Shown piece by piece: positions 41,817 to 52,009 of a DNA stretch of 64,000 nt; positions within the stretch are counted from its first letter, which is position 1; the number at the start of each line of letters is the position of its first letter. The notes under the pieces were generated by a model. The model searched no databases and was not told the origin of the DNA. It saw only the letters and a list, made by a program, of their open reading frames with translations. This stretch comes from Methanolobus psychrophilus R15 (GTDB lineage: Archaea > Halobacteriota > Methanosarcinia > Methanosarcinales > Methanosarcinaceae), in the NCBI GenBank assembly GCA_000306725.1, contig CP003083.1, forward strand, positions 434,001 to 498,000, read 5' to 3'. Made by a program: the position numbers and the translations under genes.

Positions 41817-42602
41817 TCACGGATAGAGCTGGACTGATTCCCTTGTACCATAAGACGACGGAGTTAAAAAGGTAGCCATCGTCGTTGCACCCGATTCAGG
41901 CGTCAGTACTATCGTAACTGTTGTTCGCGGCCCAATGTCAAGATTAGAATCCCTCTGACCGCCGGCAGTGGACACATCGCCAATGGTCGTATACGAAAGA
42001 TCACTACCTGAGACCGTGGACACATATATAGTTGCAAGGTCTCCGGTGTTCATGATAGGATTTCCCTGAGTGAACGACGTATCATCGTCCCGGATCTTCT
42101 GCGCTGTAAAGAAATACCTTGCATTGTGACCAGGTGTTGCCTGCGTCTCCGTAAGCAGCTTTCCCAGATTCACAGATGCAGTAGCTGAGGCGGAGAAATC
42201 TGCCATCGCATTACCATGAGTCTTCTCATTGTTCGCATAGAGCAGATCGTTGGTGTTAGACCCATCTGAGATCGTAACTATCAGTTGGTTAAGGTCCACC
42301 GGGGCACTCCCCACATTCAGGCCTACCCGTATCCGCAGGAGAGAGACATTGCCCGCCATGTCAGTAGCATTGTTCTTTGCACGGACGCCTTCGATATTCT
42401 TAACTACCAGATTAGAGGAAACCTCCTGTGTTGCCTGCTTGCCGGTAGACTGGGCCTGCTGCTGGAGAATGCCGGATGTCTGTATAAGCACAGAAGCAGC
42501 GACCGCAGCAATAAGCACCATGGCAATGAAGATAATAAGTGTGCCAATACCAACCTGAGCTTGATTATCAGCGAATATTCCGGTCTTATTTTTTGCTTTC
42601 AT
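41817..42602 (-). CDS. flaB: Archaellin (long form, locus A)
   Basis: About 261 residues. The hydrophobic N-terminus [20 protein letters not shown] is that of archaellins (class III signal peptide, filament core helix). The start at 42602 gives the best ribosome-site spacing; ATG 42611 also is in frame. The residues before the usual cleavage point are Asp-Asn-Gln-Ala, without the basic residue found in the other three archaellins here (Thr-Arg-Ala), so processing by the prepilin peptidase may differ. The C-terminus ESGATTMATFLTPSSYGTRE matches the others. Second gene of the archaellin pair, 49 bases after the short one. Confidence 0.88.
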   Translation of the reverse strand: MKAKNKTGIFADNQAQVGIGTLIIFIAMVLIAAVAASVLIQTSGILQQQAQSTGKQATQEVSSNLVVKNIEGVRAKNNATDMAGNVSLLRIRVGLNVGSAPVDLNQLIVTISDGSNTNDLLYANNEKTHGNAMADFSASATASVNLGKLLTETQATPGHNARYFFTAQKIRDDDTSFTQGNPIMNTGDLATIYVSTVSGSDLSYTTIGDVSTAGGQRDSNLDIGPRTTVTIVLTPESGATTMATFLTPSSYGTRESVQLYP

Positions 42603-42660
42603 GAAAACCATCTCCGGAAAATTGAGTGATGTGTAGATTGACTACACATCATGAGCTGCA

Positions 42661-43350
42661 TTACGGATACAGCTGTACATTTTCCTTGACGCCGTATGAT
42701 GAGGGCGTTACAAACTCTGCAGTGGTCGCCGCACCGGATTCAGGAGTCATTACAATGTTTACCGTGGTCCTTGGAACCAGTTGCAACTCTGTGGTTGCAA
42801 TGTATAGCATTATGAGATCACCAGTGTTCATTACAGGATTAGCCTGCGAGAAGGAGCCATCTGAATCACGGATTCTATCAACAGTAAAGTACAGGCCAGG
42901 ATTGGAACCACTTTTTAAGGTAACAAGATTAGCTGAGGCGTTGGTGTCATTAAAAGAAGGCATTTCAGCAATTACTCTGCCATTGCCTGCATAAACAAGA
43001 TTATGGGTTGTAGCTCCATCGGTTATTGAGATAACCACCTGATTCACGTCTACAGGTGAGCTACCAACATTCAGAGAAACCTGAAGTTTGAGCAAATCAA
43101 TTGTATTAGATAAAGTTCCACTATTTGAACGCACGCCTTCGATGTTCTTGACCATCAGGTTGGATGATACTTCCTGGGTTGACTGCTTACCGGTTTGCTG
43201 GGCTTTCTGCTGCAGTATGCCGGATGTCTGGATCAGCACGGCTGCCGCAACAGCCGCAACGAGCACCATGGCAATGAAGATAATAAGTGTGCCAATACCA
43301 ACCTGGGCCCTCGTGTTGGTTTTCATTAAATGTGTTCTGTTTGCTTTCAT
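42661..43350 (-). CDS. flaB: Archaellin (short form, locus A)
   Basis: 229 residues from ATG 43350 (AGGAGG 8 bases upstream; a TTG at 43356 also in frame). Signal [15 protein letters not shown] then [20 protein letters not shown]. The D0/D1 core is followed by a short variable part and [20 protein letters not shown]. Over 90% identical to the short archaellin at 45976-46665. First gene of the locus A pair. The major filament subunit in one of the two loci; the archaellum motor genes are outside the window. Confidence 0.93.
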   Translation of the reverse strand: MKANRTHLMKTNTRAQVGIGTLIIFIAMVLVAAVAAAVLIQTSGILQQKAQQTGKQSTQEVSSNLMVKNIEGVRSNSGTLSNTIDLLKLQVSLNVGSSPVDVNQVVISITDGATTHNLVYAGNGRVIAEMPSFNDTNASANLVTLKSGSNPGLYFTVDRIRDSDGSFSQANPVMNTGDLIMLYIATTELQLVPRTTVNIVMTPESGAATTAEFVTPSSYGVKENVQLYP

Positions 43351-43422
43351 GTACAATCCTCCTATAAATACACAAATATGTATTTGATAAAATATAAAAC
43401 ATTAATATATAAATACCTATTG

Positions 43423-43446
43423 TTGGCAATGTCAAACAGCAAACAT
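43423..43446. promoter_or_regulatory. Conserved element upstream of archaellin locus A
   Basis: TTGGCAATGTCAAACAGCAA continues with ACAT. The same sequence with three or four substitutions (TTGGAAATGTCAAACTGCAA, ACGA) is before locus B at 46741. In both it lies 67-75 bases from the short archaellin start, just upstream of the TATA-like box. A regulator site is likely. Confidence 0.6.
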
Positions 43447-43512
43447 CATCTTTTTGTACTATTAGATTATTAATATATAATACCATATAAAAATAGAGTA
43501 TGAGGTTAATAG

Positions 43513-44316
43513 ATGAGTGCCGGACTCCTGCTGAATGCAAGTATCTGTTTTGCGATAACTATATCTTCATTGGCCTTTGCATGGGTACTTGCCCGTGGAG
43601 GAACGGAGCATAACGCTAAAAGTAAACCCGCGCTCTGGTCCCTTATAGCTTTATGGTTACTTGTAGGCTTTACATACCTGCCTACGACATTGAGGATGAT
43701 TTCCGCATACATTGGCAGCCAGCAGCTTGATCTGTATATGTACTACATTGCTGCATTACCATTCTCTTTCGTTGCGGTGCCACTGGTATTTTTCATACTA
43801 TATGTGATCATAGGGGATCAGAAGATCAGCAGCTATGTATCACTCCTTTTTGTGCTGTTTGGTGCCGCCTACCTTGCACTGCTCTATTCAAGCGGTGTCA
43901 TCGGACCCACGATCACACCCCTGACCTCCATGTTCACAATCAATAGCGATATTGCAATAAACATCTACCTTATAGGCCTCTTTGTGATACCCACTGCAAT
44001 GATAATAGGACTGCTGTTCCTAATTTTCCTCCAGAGGATGCCAAAGAGACTGCGCTACAGGACAGCTCTGCCCCTTGTGGCCATTTCTTTTGTGTTTGAC
44101 TTCATGCTCACAGACATGATCACCCCTGACGATGCAATGCAACTTGCAGCAAGGATATTCGTACTTATTGGTACAGTACTGGCATTCCTTGCCTACTTCC
44201 CTCCCATGAACCTGCAGGAAAAACTGGGAATCCAGAAATATGAGTATAACCTGTACAAAAGAAAAGATGAAATAGACTTCGATGAAGATGACGAGGAGTC
44301 TGATATCAATGTTTGA
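43513..44316 (+). CDS. 7-TM membrane protein, divergent from archaellins (locus A)
   Basis: 267 residues, seven hydrophobic segments at about 8-28, 42-64, 76-99, 107-127, 146-170, 182-198 and 213-230, then an acidic cytoplasmic tail (DEDDEESDINV). No lysine in the last helix, so not a rhodopsin. Paralogue of 46825-47625. It shares an intergenic promoter region with the archaellins and overlaps the small wHTH gene by 8 bases. A membrane receptor or regulator linked to the archaellum is possible; no catalytic motif seen. Confidence 0.7.
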   Translation: MSAGLLLNASICFAITISSLAFAWVLARGGTEHNAKSKPALWSLIALWLLVGFTYLPTTLRMISAYIGSQQLDLYMYYIAALPFSFVAVPLVFFILYVIIGDQKISSYVSLLFVLFGAAYLALLYSSGVIGPTITPLTSMFTINSDIAINIYLIGLFVIPTAMIIGLLFLIFLQRMPKRLRYRTALPLVAISFVFDFMLTDMITPDDAMQLAARIFVLIGTVLAFLAYFPPMNLQEKLGIQKYEYNLYKRKDEIDFDEDDEESDINV

Positions 44317-44671
44317 TGATATAGATGTCAAGCTCGAACAGGAAGTAGCGGAGTTCTACCAGTCCCTGGGCATTCATCAGGGACCCGGAGACATACAGTA
44401 CAGGCTGATACTCAAGGTTCTGGGCAGGAACGAGGGAAAAATCACTGAGTTCTCAGAGATACGCGAATACACCGACATGTTCGCAGACAAGGGAAGCATT
44501 GGAAGCAAGATGAAAACGGTCTTCCAACTTGAAGGCCTGGCCGAGAAGGTAAAAAGAGGCGGATATATAATTACTGACAAGGGCCTCACAGCATCAAACT
44601 TCCTAAAGGACACAACAGCCTTCTATAAGAAGAACAAGAGAATGGGCGAGATCATCGAGAGGATGCCCTGA
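44309..44671 (+). CDS. Small winged-helix-like protein coupled to the 7-TM gene
   Basis: 120 residues from ATG 44309 (GAGGAG 9 bases upstream), overlapping the 7-TM gene by 8 bases. Helical with a winged-helix-like end: YRLILKVLGRNEGKITEFSE, IGSKMKTVFQLEGLAEKVKR, GGYIITDKGLTAS. Possibly the cytoplasmic DNA-binding partner of the 7-TM protein; locus B lacks this gene. Confidence 0.6.
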   Translation: MFDDIDVKLEQEVAEFYQSLGIHQGPGDIQYRLILKVLGRNEGKITEFSEIREYTDMFADKGSIGSKMKTVFQLEGLAEKVKRGGYIITDKGLTASNFLKDTTAFYKKNKRMGEIIERMP

Positions 44672-45147
44672 TACTCTTCAGCATTATGCTGCCATACTAA
44701 AATACATCAGGGAGAACTAACTATTCCCTGAGAGCAATCAGGGATAAACGAGTATCACCCAAGCAACTTCATTTTTAAATGTTTTTTCTGAATATTCATT
44801 CCTAGGACATAAAGCATGGAGAATCGGCCTGTAGAAAAACCGTATCTTTATATGACTCACTGGATACCATAAAGAGCATAGAGTATGGAAGTGAATCAAA
44901 TCAATCTCTGAGAACTCCAATGTCCTCCGTGGTTTATTTTAGTGATATATAAACAATCATTTGAAAAAACAGAACTGTGCCGTGTTAATGCATACGGTAG
45001 CGTTCATGAAGTGGAAGCAGTCACTTTTTCCCCTACAGAAGGATTCCATTAGAAGAAATCAGCTAATCTCCCATAGTGAAATGAAATATAAAACTAATCT
45101 GGCATTAGACTAATTATAAAAAAGAAAGGATAAGGTGATTTATCACC
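44672..45147. other. Gene-free stretch between archaellin loci A and B
   Basis: No supported gene in 476 bases. TCCCTGA (44725-44731) and TCAGGGA (44738-44744) form a 7-bp hairpin 54 bases after the wHTH stop, perhaps a transcript end. The AT-rich remainder contains several short ORFs on both strands without ribosome sites. This is also where the duplication boundary of the archaellin/7-TM locus lies. Confidence 0.5.
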
Positions 45148-45924
45148 TTACGGGTAAAGCTGCACGGTTTCCCTGATACCATATGAGGATGGAGTTACAA
45201 ACTCTGCAACTGTAGTGGCACCAGATTCCGGTGTGAACACAATGTTCACGGTAGTCCTGGGCCCAATTACCAGACCGCTGTCCTTCAGCCCGGAAGTAGC
45301 TTCGCTACCCACCGTTTCAAATCCCGTGTCACTGGATGCAACTGTGGATATGTAAATAGTTACTAAGTCACCAGTGTTCATAATCGGTTTCTCCTGAGAG
45401 AAAGAACCATCTTCATCACGTATCTTTTCCGCAGTGAAGAAGTACTTCGCATTCATTCCAACAGTAGCATTGCCTGTCAACATCTCCACCATATTCTGAA
45501 TGCCGGTGTTTGAGGTTAAAAAACCGTCCATTGTTTCACTATGGGTCTTGTCATTATTGGCATATACCAGGTTATTAGTTGTGGTGCCGTCAGTAATGGA
45601 AACAACGACCTGATTCACGTCCACTGGAGAACTTCCGACATTCAGGCCCACATTGAGTTTCAGCAGGGAAATGCTGCCTGCCACAGAACTATTATCCTTT
45701 GCACGGACACCCTCAATGCCCTTGATCATCAGGTTAGATGATACTTCCTGGGTTGATTGCTTACCAGTAGATTGGGCTTTTTGCTGCAGGATACCGGATG
45801 TCTGTATAAGCACAGCAGCAGCAACTGCAGCAACCAGGACCATGGCAATGAAGATAATAAGTGTACCAATTCCTACCTGGGCACGCGTATCTGTTTTAAG
45901 GAACACTTTATTGTTCGCTTTCAT
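45148..45924 (-). CDS. flaB: Archaellin (long form, locus B)
   Basis: 258 residues. [20 protein letters not shown] starts a class III signal peptide; the core helix is the same as the others. The variable middle is longer than in the short forms, and the end [20 protein letters not shown] is archaellin-like. 51 bases downstream of the short form of locus B. Counterpart of the long form of locus A by position and length, but with the usual Arg before the cleavage point. Confidence 0.92.
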   Translation of the reverse strand: MKANNKVFLKTDTRAQVGIGTLIIFIAMVLVAAVAAAVLIQTSGILQQKAQSTGKQSTQEVSSNLMIKGIEGVRAKDNSSVAGSISLLKLNVGLNVGSSPVDVNQVVVSITDGTTTNNLVYANNDKTHSETMDGFLTSNTGIQNMVEMLTGNATVGMNAKYFFTAEKIRDEDGSFSQEKPIMNTGDLVTIYISTVASSDTGFETVGSEATSGLKDSGLVIGPRTTVNIVFTPESGATTVAEFVTPSSYGIRETVQLYP

Positions 45925-45975
45925 TCTACCTTCTCCTTAAAAAACATGTACAGATTGACTGTACATGTTTTCATC

Positions 45976-46665
45976 TTATGGATACAGCTGTACGGATTCC
46001 CTGACACCATATGAAGAAGGCGTTACAAACTCTGCAGTGGTCGCTGCACCGGATTCAGGGGTCATTACAATGTTTACCGTGGTCCTTGGAACCAGAGTCA
46101 ACTCTGTGGTCGCAATGTATAGCATCATGAGATCACCTGTGTTCATTACAGGATTAGACTGCGAGAAGGAGCCATCTGCATCACGAATCCTATCAACAGT
46201 AAAGTACAGGCCAGGATTGGAACCACTTTTTAAGGTAACAAGATTAGCTGCGGCGTTGGTGTCATTAAAAGAAGGCATTTCAGCAATTACTCTGCCATTG
46301 CCTGCATAAACAAGATTATGGGTTGTAGCTCCATCAGTTATTGTGACAACTACCTGATTAACATCTACAGGTGAACTGCCTACATTCAGAGCAACCTGAA
46401 GTTTGAGCAAATCAATTGTATTAGATAAAGTTCCACTATTTGAACGTATGCCTTCGATGTTCTTGACCATCAGGTTGGATGATACTTCCTGGGTTGACTG
46501 CTTACCGGTCTGCTGGGCTTTCTGCTGCAGTATGCCGGATGTCTGGATCAGCACGGCTGCCGCAACAGCCGCAACGAGTACCATGGCGATGAATATGATA
46601 AGAGTACCAATACCCACCTGGGCTCGCGTGTTGGTTTTCATTAAATGTGTTCTGTTTGCTTTCAT
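45976..46665 (-). CDS. flaB: Archaellin (short form, locus B)
   Basis: 229 residues from ATG 46665 with AGGAGG before it. Nearly the same as the locus A short form: differences are conservative and scattered (e.g. EGV/EGI, LQVSL/LQVAL). Signal [15 protein letters not shown]. First gene of the locus B pair. The near identity against divergent long forms suggests recent duplication or gene conversion. Confidence 0.93.
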   Translation of the reverse strand: MKANRTHLMKTNTRAQVGIGTLIIFIAMVLVAAVAAAVLIQTSGILQQKAQQTGKQSTQEVSSNLMVKNIEGIRSNSGTLSNTIDLLKLQVALNVGSSPVDVNQVVVTITDGATTHNLVYAGNGRVIAEMPSFNDTNAAANLVTLKSGSNPGLYFTVDRIRDADGSFSQSNPVMNTGDLMMLYIATTELTLVPRTTVNIVMTPESGAATTAEFVTPSSYGVRESVQLYP

Positions 46666-46740
46666 GTACAATCCTCCTATTATCCAGATATTATTGGATA
46701 TGTAAATTATATATAATTAATTAATATATATAATATTTGG

Positions 46741-46764
46741 TTGGAAATGTCAAACTGCAAACGA
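46741..46764. promoter_or_regulatory. Conserved element upstream of archaellin locus B
   Basis: Counterpart of the element at 43423-43446; TTGGAAATGTCAAACTGCAA followed by ACGA. The sequence around it in the two intergenic regions is otherwise different, which suggests it is kept by selection. Confidence 0.6.
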
Positions 46765-46824
46765 TGCACAATTACACAAAGCAAATATATAAATATATAT
46801 AATTAAATCTCATAGTGAGATCAA

Positions 46825-47625
46825 ATGAATACTGGACTGCTCTTAAACAGCACTATATGTTTTGCGATCGGCCTATCATCCCTTGCATTTGCATGGGTCC
46901 TTTTAGCAAAAAATGAACAGAACAGGGAAACCAGCAGGCCAGCCCTTTTTTCACTTGTGGTGTTCTGGACACTGGTAGGCCTGACATACCTGCCTACATC
47001 CGTGAGGATGATGGCTGCGTATATGGGAAATATGGAAATGGACGCCATATTGTATTTCATAGCTGCAGTCCCCTTTGCGTTTGTTTCAGTGCCCATGGCC
47101 TTTTTTATAATTTACATAATAACAGGAAGTAAAAAGACCGGTGAATATCTCGCACTGGTGTTCACCCTCCTTGGAGCCGCTTACCTTGCATTCCTGTACG
47201 AGAGCGGGATCATAGGCCCTGAAGTAAGTGAATGGGCATCCCTGTTCAGTGTAAACAGCCACCTTGCCATTCACATATACCTTATGGGACTTTTCGTTAT
47301 ACCAACAGCAATGATACTCGGACTTTTGCTGCTTATCCTGCTGCAAAGGGTACCAAAGAGGATACGCTACAGAACAGTCCTACCTCTTGTGGCTATATCT
47401 TTTGTGTTTGACTTCATGCTGACAGATGTCATTGCAATTGTCGATGTCATGCAGGTCTTCTCCAGGCTTTTCGTCCTGATAGGGACAGTTCTTGCGTATC
47501 TCGCCTATTTCCCGCCCATGACAATACAGGAAAAGCTCGGGATCCAGGAATCTAACATAGAAACATACATTTTTGATGGGATTGAAAATGAGCATGAGAC
47601 TCTTGCGTGGGAGAATGGCGCCTGA
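46825..47625 (+). CDS. 7-TM membrane protein, divergent from archaellins (locus B)
   Basis: 266 residues with seven hydrophobic segments and a short acidic tail. Same pattern as 43513-44316 (MNTGLLLNSTICFAIGLSSLAFAWVL; LTYLPTSVRMMAAYMGNMEM as first loop), roughly half identical. No wHTH gene follows here. Likely a membrane component or sensor that evolved with each archaellin pair. Confidence 0.7.
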   Translation: MNTGLLLNSTICFAIGLSSLAFAWVLLAKNEQNRETSRPALFSLVVFWTLVGLTYLPTSVRMMAAYMGNMEMDAILYFIAAVPFAFVSVPMAFFIIYIITGSKKTGEYLALVFTLLGAAYLAFLYESGIIGPEVSEWASLFSVNSHLAIHIYLMGLFVIPTAMILGLLLLILLQRVPKRIRYRTVLPLVAISFVFDFMLTDVIAIVDVMQVFSRLFVLIGTVLAYLAYFPPMTIQEKLGIQESNIETYIFDGIENEHETLAWENGA

Positions 47626-47744
47626 CCAAGTCCCATGCTAAGTGCTAATCCAGTAAACGTGTGTAATCGATGGATCCGCACGGCTTACCAGGTGGTTAAT
47701 TTTTCAGTATACTTTCATCAATACTATTAAATAGTATAAATTCT

Positions 47745-47762
47745 ATGTACTTTTTTGTACAT
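47745..47762 (+). promoter_or_regulatory. TRP-box-like operator of trpCBA
   Basis: ATGTAC-TTTTTT-GTACAT is a perfect 6-bp inverted repeat that contains TGTACA. A TATA-like AGTATAAAT (47733-47741) would place the start near 47762, so a bound repressor would cover it. The spacing of the GTAC cores (10 bases) equals that at 6671/6681. Confidence 0.55.
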
Positions 47763-47785
47763 TATAGGACAAAAGTGAGTATTCC

Positions 47786-48577
47786 ATGCATTCTGTTATC
47801 CATGAAATAATCAGATCGACTGAAGAAAGAGTAAAACTTATCAGCTACCATCATTGCAATAAATACTCATCTTCAGAGAAAAGAGGTATTGTGGCATCAA
47901 TCCAAAAAAAGATAGATGAAGGGAAAGTAGCTGTGATATCTGAGGTGAAGCCGGCATCACCCCGCAGGAAACTGAAAGATATACCCCCCGGGGACGCAGC
48001 TGCAATAGCCAGGTTGATGGAAGAGGCTGGTGCTGTGGCAATATCCGTGCTGACAGAGCCGCAATTTTTCAGGGGGTCCCTGGATAACCTGCTGGCTGTC
48101 AGAGAGAGTGTCAGCATTCCGGTGCTGCGCAAGGATTTCATCATTAATGAGATACAGGTTGAAGAAGTAGGATCTGATATGATATTACTCATCGTGAGCG
48201 TCCTTGGGGAATCGGTTAGGGAAATGGTCACGCTGGTCCGGAGTAAAGGAATGGAGCCGCTGGTCGAGGTCCATGATCTGGAAGAGCTTGATATAGCCCT
48301 GTCAACAGATACCCGCCTGATAGGGATCAATAACAGGGACCTGAGCACACTTGAAACTGACCTTGAAGTTACCTCACGCCTGGCACCGCTTATCCGTAAG
48401 TACGATGCCAAGAACGGGACCAGACACATCATTATTAGTGAGAGCGGGATCAGCAATGCAGCCGATGTATGTAAAGTGATTGAGGCCGGCGCCGACGGGA
48501 TACTTGTCGGCACGTCCATTATCGAAAGTGACGATGTTTATGCAAAAACGAAAGAGCTTGTTGAAGCACTCAGATGA
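47786..48577 (+). CDS. trpC: Indole-3-glycerol phosphate synthase
   Basis: 263 residues, TIM barrel. VISEVKPASPRRKL contains the catalytic Lys, then AISVLTEPQFFRGS, VLRKDFIINE, GINNRDLSTLE, ISESGIS and GADGILVGTS: the standard order. It forms the indole ring from CdRP. First of trpC-trpB-trpA; the TRP-box-like site is 24 bases before the ATG. Confidence 0.95.
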   Translation: MHSVIHEIIRSTEERVKLISYHHCNKYSSSEKRGIVASIQKKIDEGKVAVISEVKPASPRRKLKDIPPGDAAAIARLMEEAGAVAISVLTEPQFFRGSLDNLLAVRESVSIPVLRKDFIINEIQVEEVGSDMILLIVSVLGESVREMVTLVRSKGMEPLVEVHDLEELDIALSTDTRLIGINNRDLSTLETDLEVTSRLAPLIRKYDAKNGTRHIIISESGISNAADVCKVIEAGADGILVGTSIIESDDVYAKTKELVEALR

Positions 48578-48614
48578 TATTTTATGAAATAAGCGATATG
48601 GCAGAGGTTTTGAA

Positions 48615-49817
48615 ATGAAAAGATCGATGTATGGACGATATGGAGGACAGTTCGTCCCTGAAGTGTTGATGCCGGCACTTGGTGAGCTGGAAGAAGCTTA
48701 TGATACGTACAGAGAAGATCCCCGTTTCCTTGAAGAGCTTGCCTATTACATGAAGGAGTTTGCCGGGAGGGAGACTCCACTATACTTTGCCAGGAACCTC
48801 AGTAAGAAATATGGGACCAAAATATACCTGAAGAGGGAGGACCTTGTGCATGGAGGAGCGCATAAACTTAATAATACTATCGGGCAGGCCCTCCTGGCAA
48901 AATACATGGGCAAAAAGCGCCTGATCGCAGAGACAGGAGCCGGACAGCACGGGACTGCAACTGCCATGGTAGGGGCAAACATGGGTTTTGAGACGGAGGT
49001 CTACATGGGGGCAAAAGATGTGCAGAGACAGCACATGAACGTTTACCGCATGCAACTTATGGGAACTACCGTGCATTCTGTACAATCAGGTTCAAAGACA
49101 CTCAAGGATGCTATCAACGAAGCTCTGCGTGACTGGGTGGCCAATGTGAAGAATACTCACTACCTTATAGGCTCTGTTGTGGGACCCCATCCATACCCGA
49201 TGATCGTCCGGGATTTCCAGAGCGTTATCGGAAATGAGGTCAAAAGGCAGATAATGGAAAAAGAGGGACGCTACCCTGATTCCATAGTTGCATGTGCCGG
49301 CGGCGGAAGCAATGCAATGGGTATATTCCACCCCTTCATTGAGGACAGGGAAGTCCGGTTGTTCCCGGTGGAAGCAGGAGGATGCGGCCTGAAAAGCACC
49401 GACAGGGAAGCGCTGCACTCAGCATCATTATGCGCTGGCGAGGATGGGATATTGCAGGGAGCACATACCCGGGTATTGCAGGACAGGTACGGCCAGATAC
49501 TTGAATCAAGTTCCGTTTCAGCGGGGCTGGACTACTCAGGAGTCGGACCGGAACTTGCTCACCTCGCAGATATTGGAAGAATCAATCCCTGCAATGTTAA
49601 CGATGAGGAAGCGCTGGAAGCGTTCTACGAGCTGAGCAGGACCGAAGGGATCATACCCGCGCTCGAATCGTCACATGCCATATCTTATGTAATGAAAATG
49701 GCGCAGAGCGGGGAGCTGGGTGACCTTGTAGTTGTCAGTCTCTCCGGAAGAGGGGACAAGGACCTTGAAACGGTTTTCAGCTTAAAGGAGATGGAGAAAA
49801 GAGAGGGTTGCCTATGA
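48615..49817 (+). CDS. trpB: Tryptophan synthase beta chain
   Basis: 400 residues. PLP lysine in HKLNN (Lys84), [10 protein letters not shown], phosphate loop [10 protein letters not shown], and HPFIEDREV. Canonical TrpB1 type with the complete COMM domain, matching an adjacent TrpA. It condenses serine with indole from TrpA. It starts 37 bases after trpC and overlaps trpA by 4 bases (ATGA). Confidence 0.96.
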   Translation: MKRSMYGRYGGQFVPEVLMPALGELEEAYDTYREDPRFLEELAYYMKEFAGRETPLYFARNLSKKYGTKIYLKREDLVHGGAHKLNNTIGQALLAKYMGKKRLIAETGAGQHGTATAMVGANMGFETEVYMGAKDVQRQHMNVYRMQLMGTTVHSVQSGSKTLKDAINEALRDWVANVKNTHYLIGSVVGPHPYPMIVRDFQSVIGNEVKRQIMEKEGRYPDSIVACAGGGSNAMGIFHPFIEDREVRLFPVEAGGCGLKSTDREALHSASLCAGEDGILQGAHTRVLQDRYGQILESSSVSAGLDYSGVGPELAHLADIGRINPCNVNDEEALEAFYELSRTEGIIPALESSHAISYVMKMAQSGELGDLVVVSLSGRGDKDLETVFSLKEMEKREGCL

Positions 49818-50596
49818 ATATACATGATAAGTTTGCACAACTGAATGAAGTGAACGAGAAAGCCCTTATAGCATATGTATGTGCAGGTGACCCGGGCACT
49901 GAAGCTACAAAGGATATTGTAGGCGCACTTGTACGGGGCGGCGCCGATATCGTTGAACTGGGCCTGCCTTTTTCAGACCCGGTTGCCGACGGGCCTACCA
50001 TACAAGCTGCCTCCCAGCGTGCCCTGGATGCAGGGATGAACCCCGACAGGTATTTCAAGCTCATTGCATCGATCGATGCAGGTGTACCGCTGGTATGCAT
50101 GACCTATTACAACCTCATCTACAAGAGGGGACTGGAGAAATTCTCCAGTGATTGTGCCAGGTCCGGGATATCAGGTATCATTGTGCCGGACCTGCCTGCA
50201 GAGGAGTCCGATGACCTACACACAGCCTGCAGGAAGCATGGCGTTGACCTCATATTCCTGGTCACACCCGTGACCAATGAAGCAAGGATGGAAAAGATAC
50301 TTGGCAAAACATCCGGGTTCGTATACATTGTTTCCAGGCTGGGGGTTACAGGAGCAAGGGCAGATGTCGCGCATTCCACAAAAGAGATACTTTCCAGAGT
50401 ACACACGGATGTGCCAAAGGCTGTAGGCTTTGGGATATCTGACAAGGAACAGGCCTGTGAAGTAATAGCAGCTGGCGCCGATGCTGTGATAGTAGGCTCT
50501 GCTTTTGTGAACATCATCGCTTCGGGAGAGAATGTGAACGAAAGGGTCGAAGCACTTGCAAGCGAACTGAAACAGGGATGTAGAAGCAGGAACTAA
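49814..50596 (+). CDS. trpA: Tryptophan synthase alpha chain
   Basis: 260 residues. [15 protein letters not shown] contains the two catalytic acids (Glu, Asp), followed by [32 protein letters not shown] and [15 protein letters not shown] barrel that releases indole to TrpB. ATG 49814 is preferred over the TTG at 49808. Last gene of the operon; trpD/E/F/G are not in the window. It is convergent with ftsY. Confidence 0.95.
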   Translation: MNIHDKFAQLNEVNEKALIAYVCAGDPGTEATKDIVGALVRGGADIVELGLPFSDPVADGPTIQAASQRALDAGMNPDRYFKLIASIDAGVPLVCMTYYNLIYKRGLEKFSSDCARSGISGIIVPDLPAEESDDLHTACRKHGVDLIFLVTPVTNEARMEKILGKTSGFVYIVSRLGVTGARADVAHSTKEILSRVHTDVPKAVGFGISDKEQACEVIAAGADAVIVGSAFVNIIASGENVNERVEALASELKQGCRSRN

Positions 50597-50644
50597 AACC
50601 GATGGAAAATAGGTTCAAGAGCTGGATGAGGGATATGTCACCCT

Positions 50645-51976
50645 TCATTCAGCGAATAACTGATCCACGAACCATTGCGGATCGAACTTCTGAAGATCGT
50701 CGTACCCCTGGCCCATACCCAAGAAAAGAATGGGTTTGCCTGTTATGTAGGCGATCGAAATGGCTGCACCGCCTTTTGCATCAGCATCCGTCTTGGTGAG
50801 TATGGAACCACTGAGAGGCACGGCGTCATTGAACTGCGAAGCCCTCTCAACAGCGTCATTACCTGCCACAGCCTCATCAACGAAGATGAGCAGGTCCGGC
50901 GAGCTGACACGACATACTTTCTTAAGCTGTGCCATGAGATTGATGTTAGTGTGCATACGTCCTGCAGTATCGGAAAGCACAACGTCGACCTTATTTGCCT
51001 TAGCGTGCTGCAGGGCATCATAGACAACAGCGGCCGGGTCACCCTGTTCCTGATGCTTGATGACCTTTACGCCCAGGTTCTTTCCATGGATGGCTATCTG
51101 GTCAATAGCTCCTGCCCTGAAAGTATCGCCTGCAGCTATAACTACCGAATAACCCTGATCTGTGAGGCGCTTTGCGAGCTTTGCTATTGAGGTAGTCTTA
51201 CCTGTGCCGTTAATCCCTACAAAGACTATATGTACCGGCTTTTTAGCATCCCTGACGTAGTCATCGAAATCGAAGACATTGGCGCTCATCACGTCATAGA
51301 TAGCTTTCTTGAGCGCGATCTCAACAATCTCACCGGTATCCTTACCTATGCGGCGGCGTGTTCCGACAAGCTGCTCCTTGACGGAATTAACGATGGCCTC
51401 GGAGACCGACAGGGCGATATCACTTTCAAGGAGCGCCATCTGAAGATCCCATAACGGTTCCTCCAGGTCATCCTCTTCGAGAATGAACTCCCTTTCCATG
51501 ACAAAAGCCTTTGCTTTCTGGGCAAAGCCTATCTTTTTCGCCTTCTCTTTCTCAGCTCCGGCCTTTTCCCTGTCAACCTCAGACTGTACAGGTGCTGGCT
51601 CCGGCTTTGGCTCTTCCTTTAATTCCTGCCCTTTCTTTGAGCCCGGCCATCCAAAAGAGAATTTCTTTTTCTCAGACACTTTGATTTCAGGCTCTTCTTT
51701 CCCGGTTTCTTCAGTCTCAAGCTCTTCTTCCTGAGGCAATACCTGTTCGGGCTCAGTTTCAACGGTGGGTGTTGCGGGTTCCTCCTCTGCACCACCAAGG
51801 GCTACATCGGAAGTAACACTTTCACTAATGTCGGTAATTTCCGGCTCTTCGTCAAGATCCACTTCTTCTGACGGCTCAACGGATATCCCGGGTTTTACAT
51901 CAACTGCTTTTTCATCGATCTTATTACCGATCTTATCCTTGAAACTGCTGAGTTTCGACTTTAGCTTATTGAACAC
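50645..51976 (-). CDS. ftsY: Signal recognition particle receptor FtsY
   Basis: 443 residues. N-terminal 130 residues are acidic and low complexity (A domain). NG domain follows: GINGTGKTTSIAKLAKRL (G1), DTFRAGAIDQ, DTAGRMHTN (G3), TKTDADAKGG (G4) and FLGMGQGYDDL. It docks SRP-ribosome complexes at the membrane. Last gene of the translation cluster. Confidence 0.96.
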   Translation of the reverse strand: MFNKLKSKLSSFKDKIGNKIDEKAVDVKPGISVEPSEEVDLDEEPEITDISESVTSDVALGGAEEEPATPTVETEPEQVLPQEEELETEETGKEEPEIKVSEKKKFSFGWPGSKKGQELKEEPKPEPAPVQSEVDREKAGAEKEKAKKIGFAQKAKAFVMEREFILEEDDLEEPLWDLQMALLESDIALSVSEAIVNSVKEQLVGTRRRIGKDTGEIVEIALKKAIYDVMSANVFDFDDYVRDAKKPVHIVFVGINGTGKTTSIAKLAKRLTDQGYSVVIAAGDTFRAGAIDQIAIHGKNLGVKVIKHQEQGDPAAVVYDALQHAKANKVDVVLSDTAGRMHTNINLMAQLKKVCRVSSPDLLIFVDEAVAGNDAVERASQFNDAVPLSGSILTKTDADAKGGAAISIAYITGKPILFLGMGQGYDDLQKFDPQWFVDQLFAE

Positions 51977-52009
51977 TTACTTCAACCCGCAAATAAATAA
52001 AAAAAGAAA

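Noticed and set aside
45007-45114. 35-codon ORF in the gap between archaellin loci
   Set aside because: No ribosome site, no conserved pattern, and AT-rich sequence where short ORFs are expected by chance.
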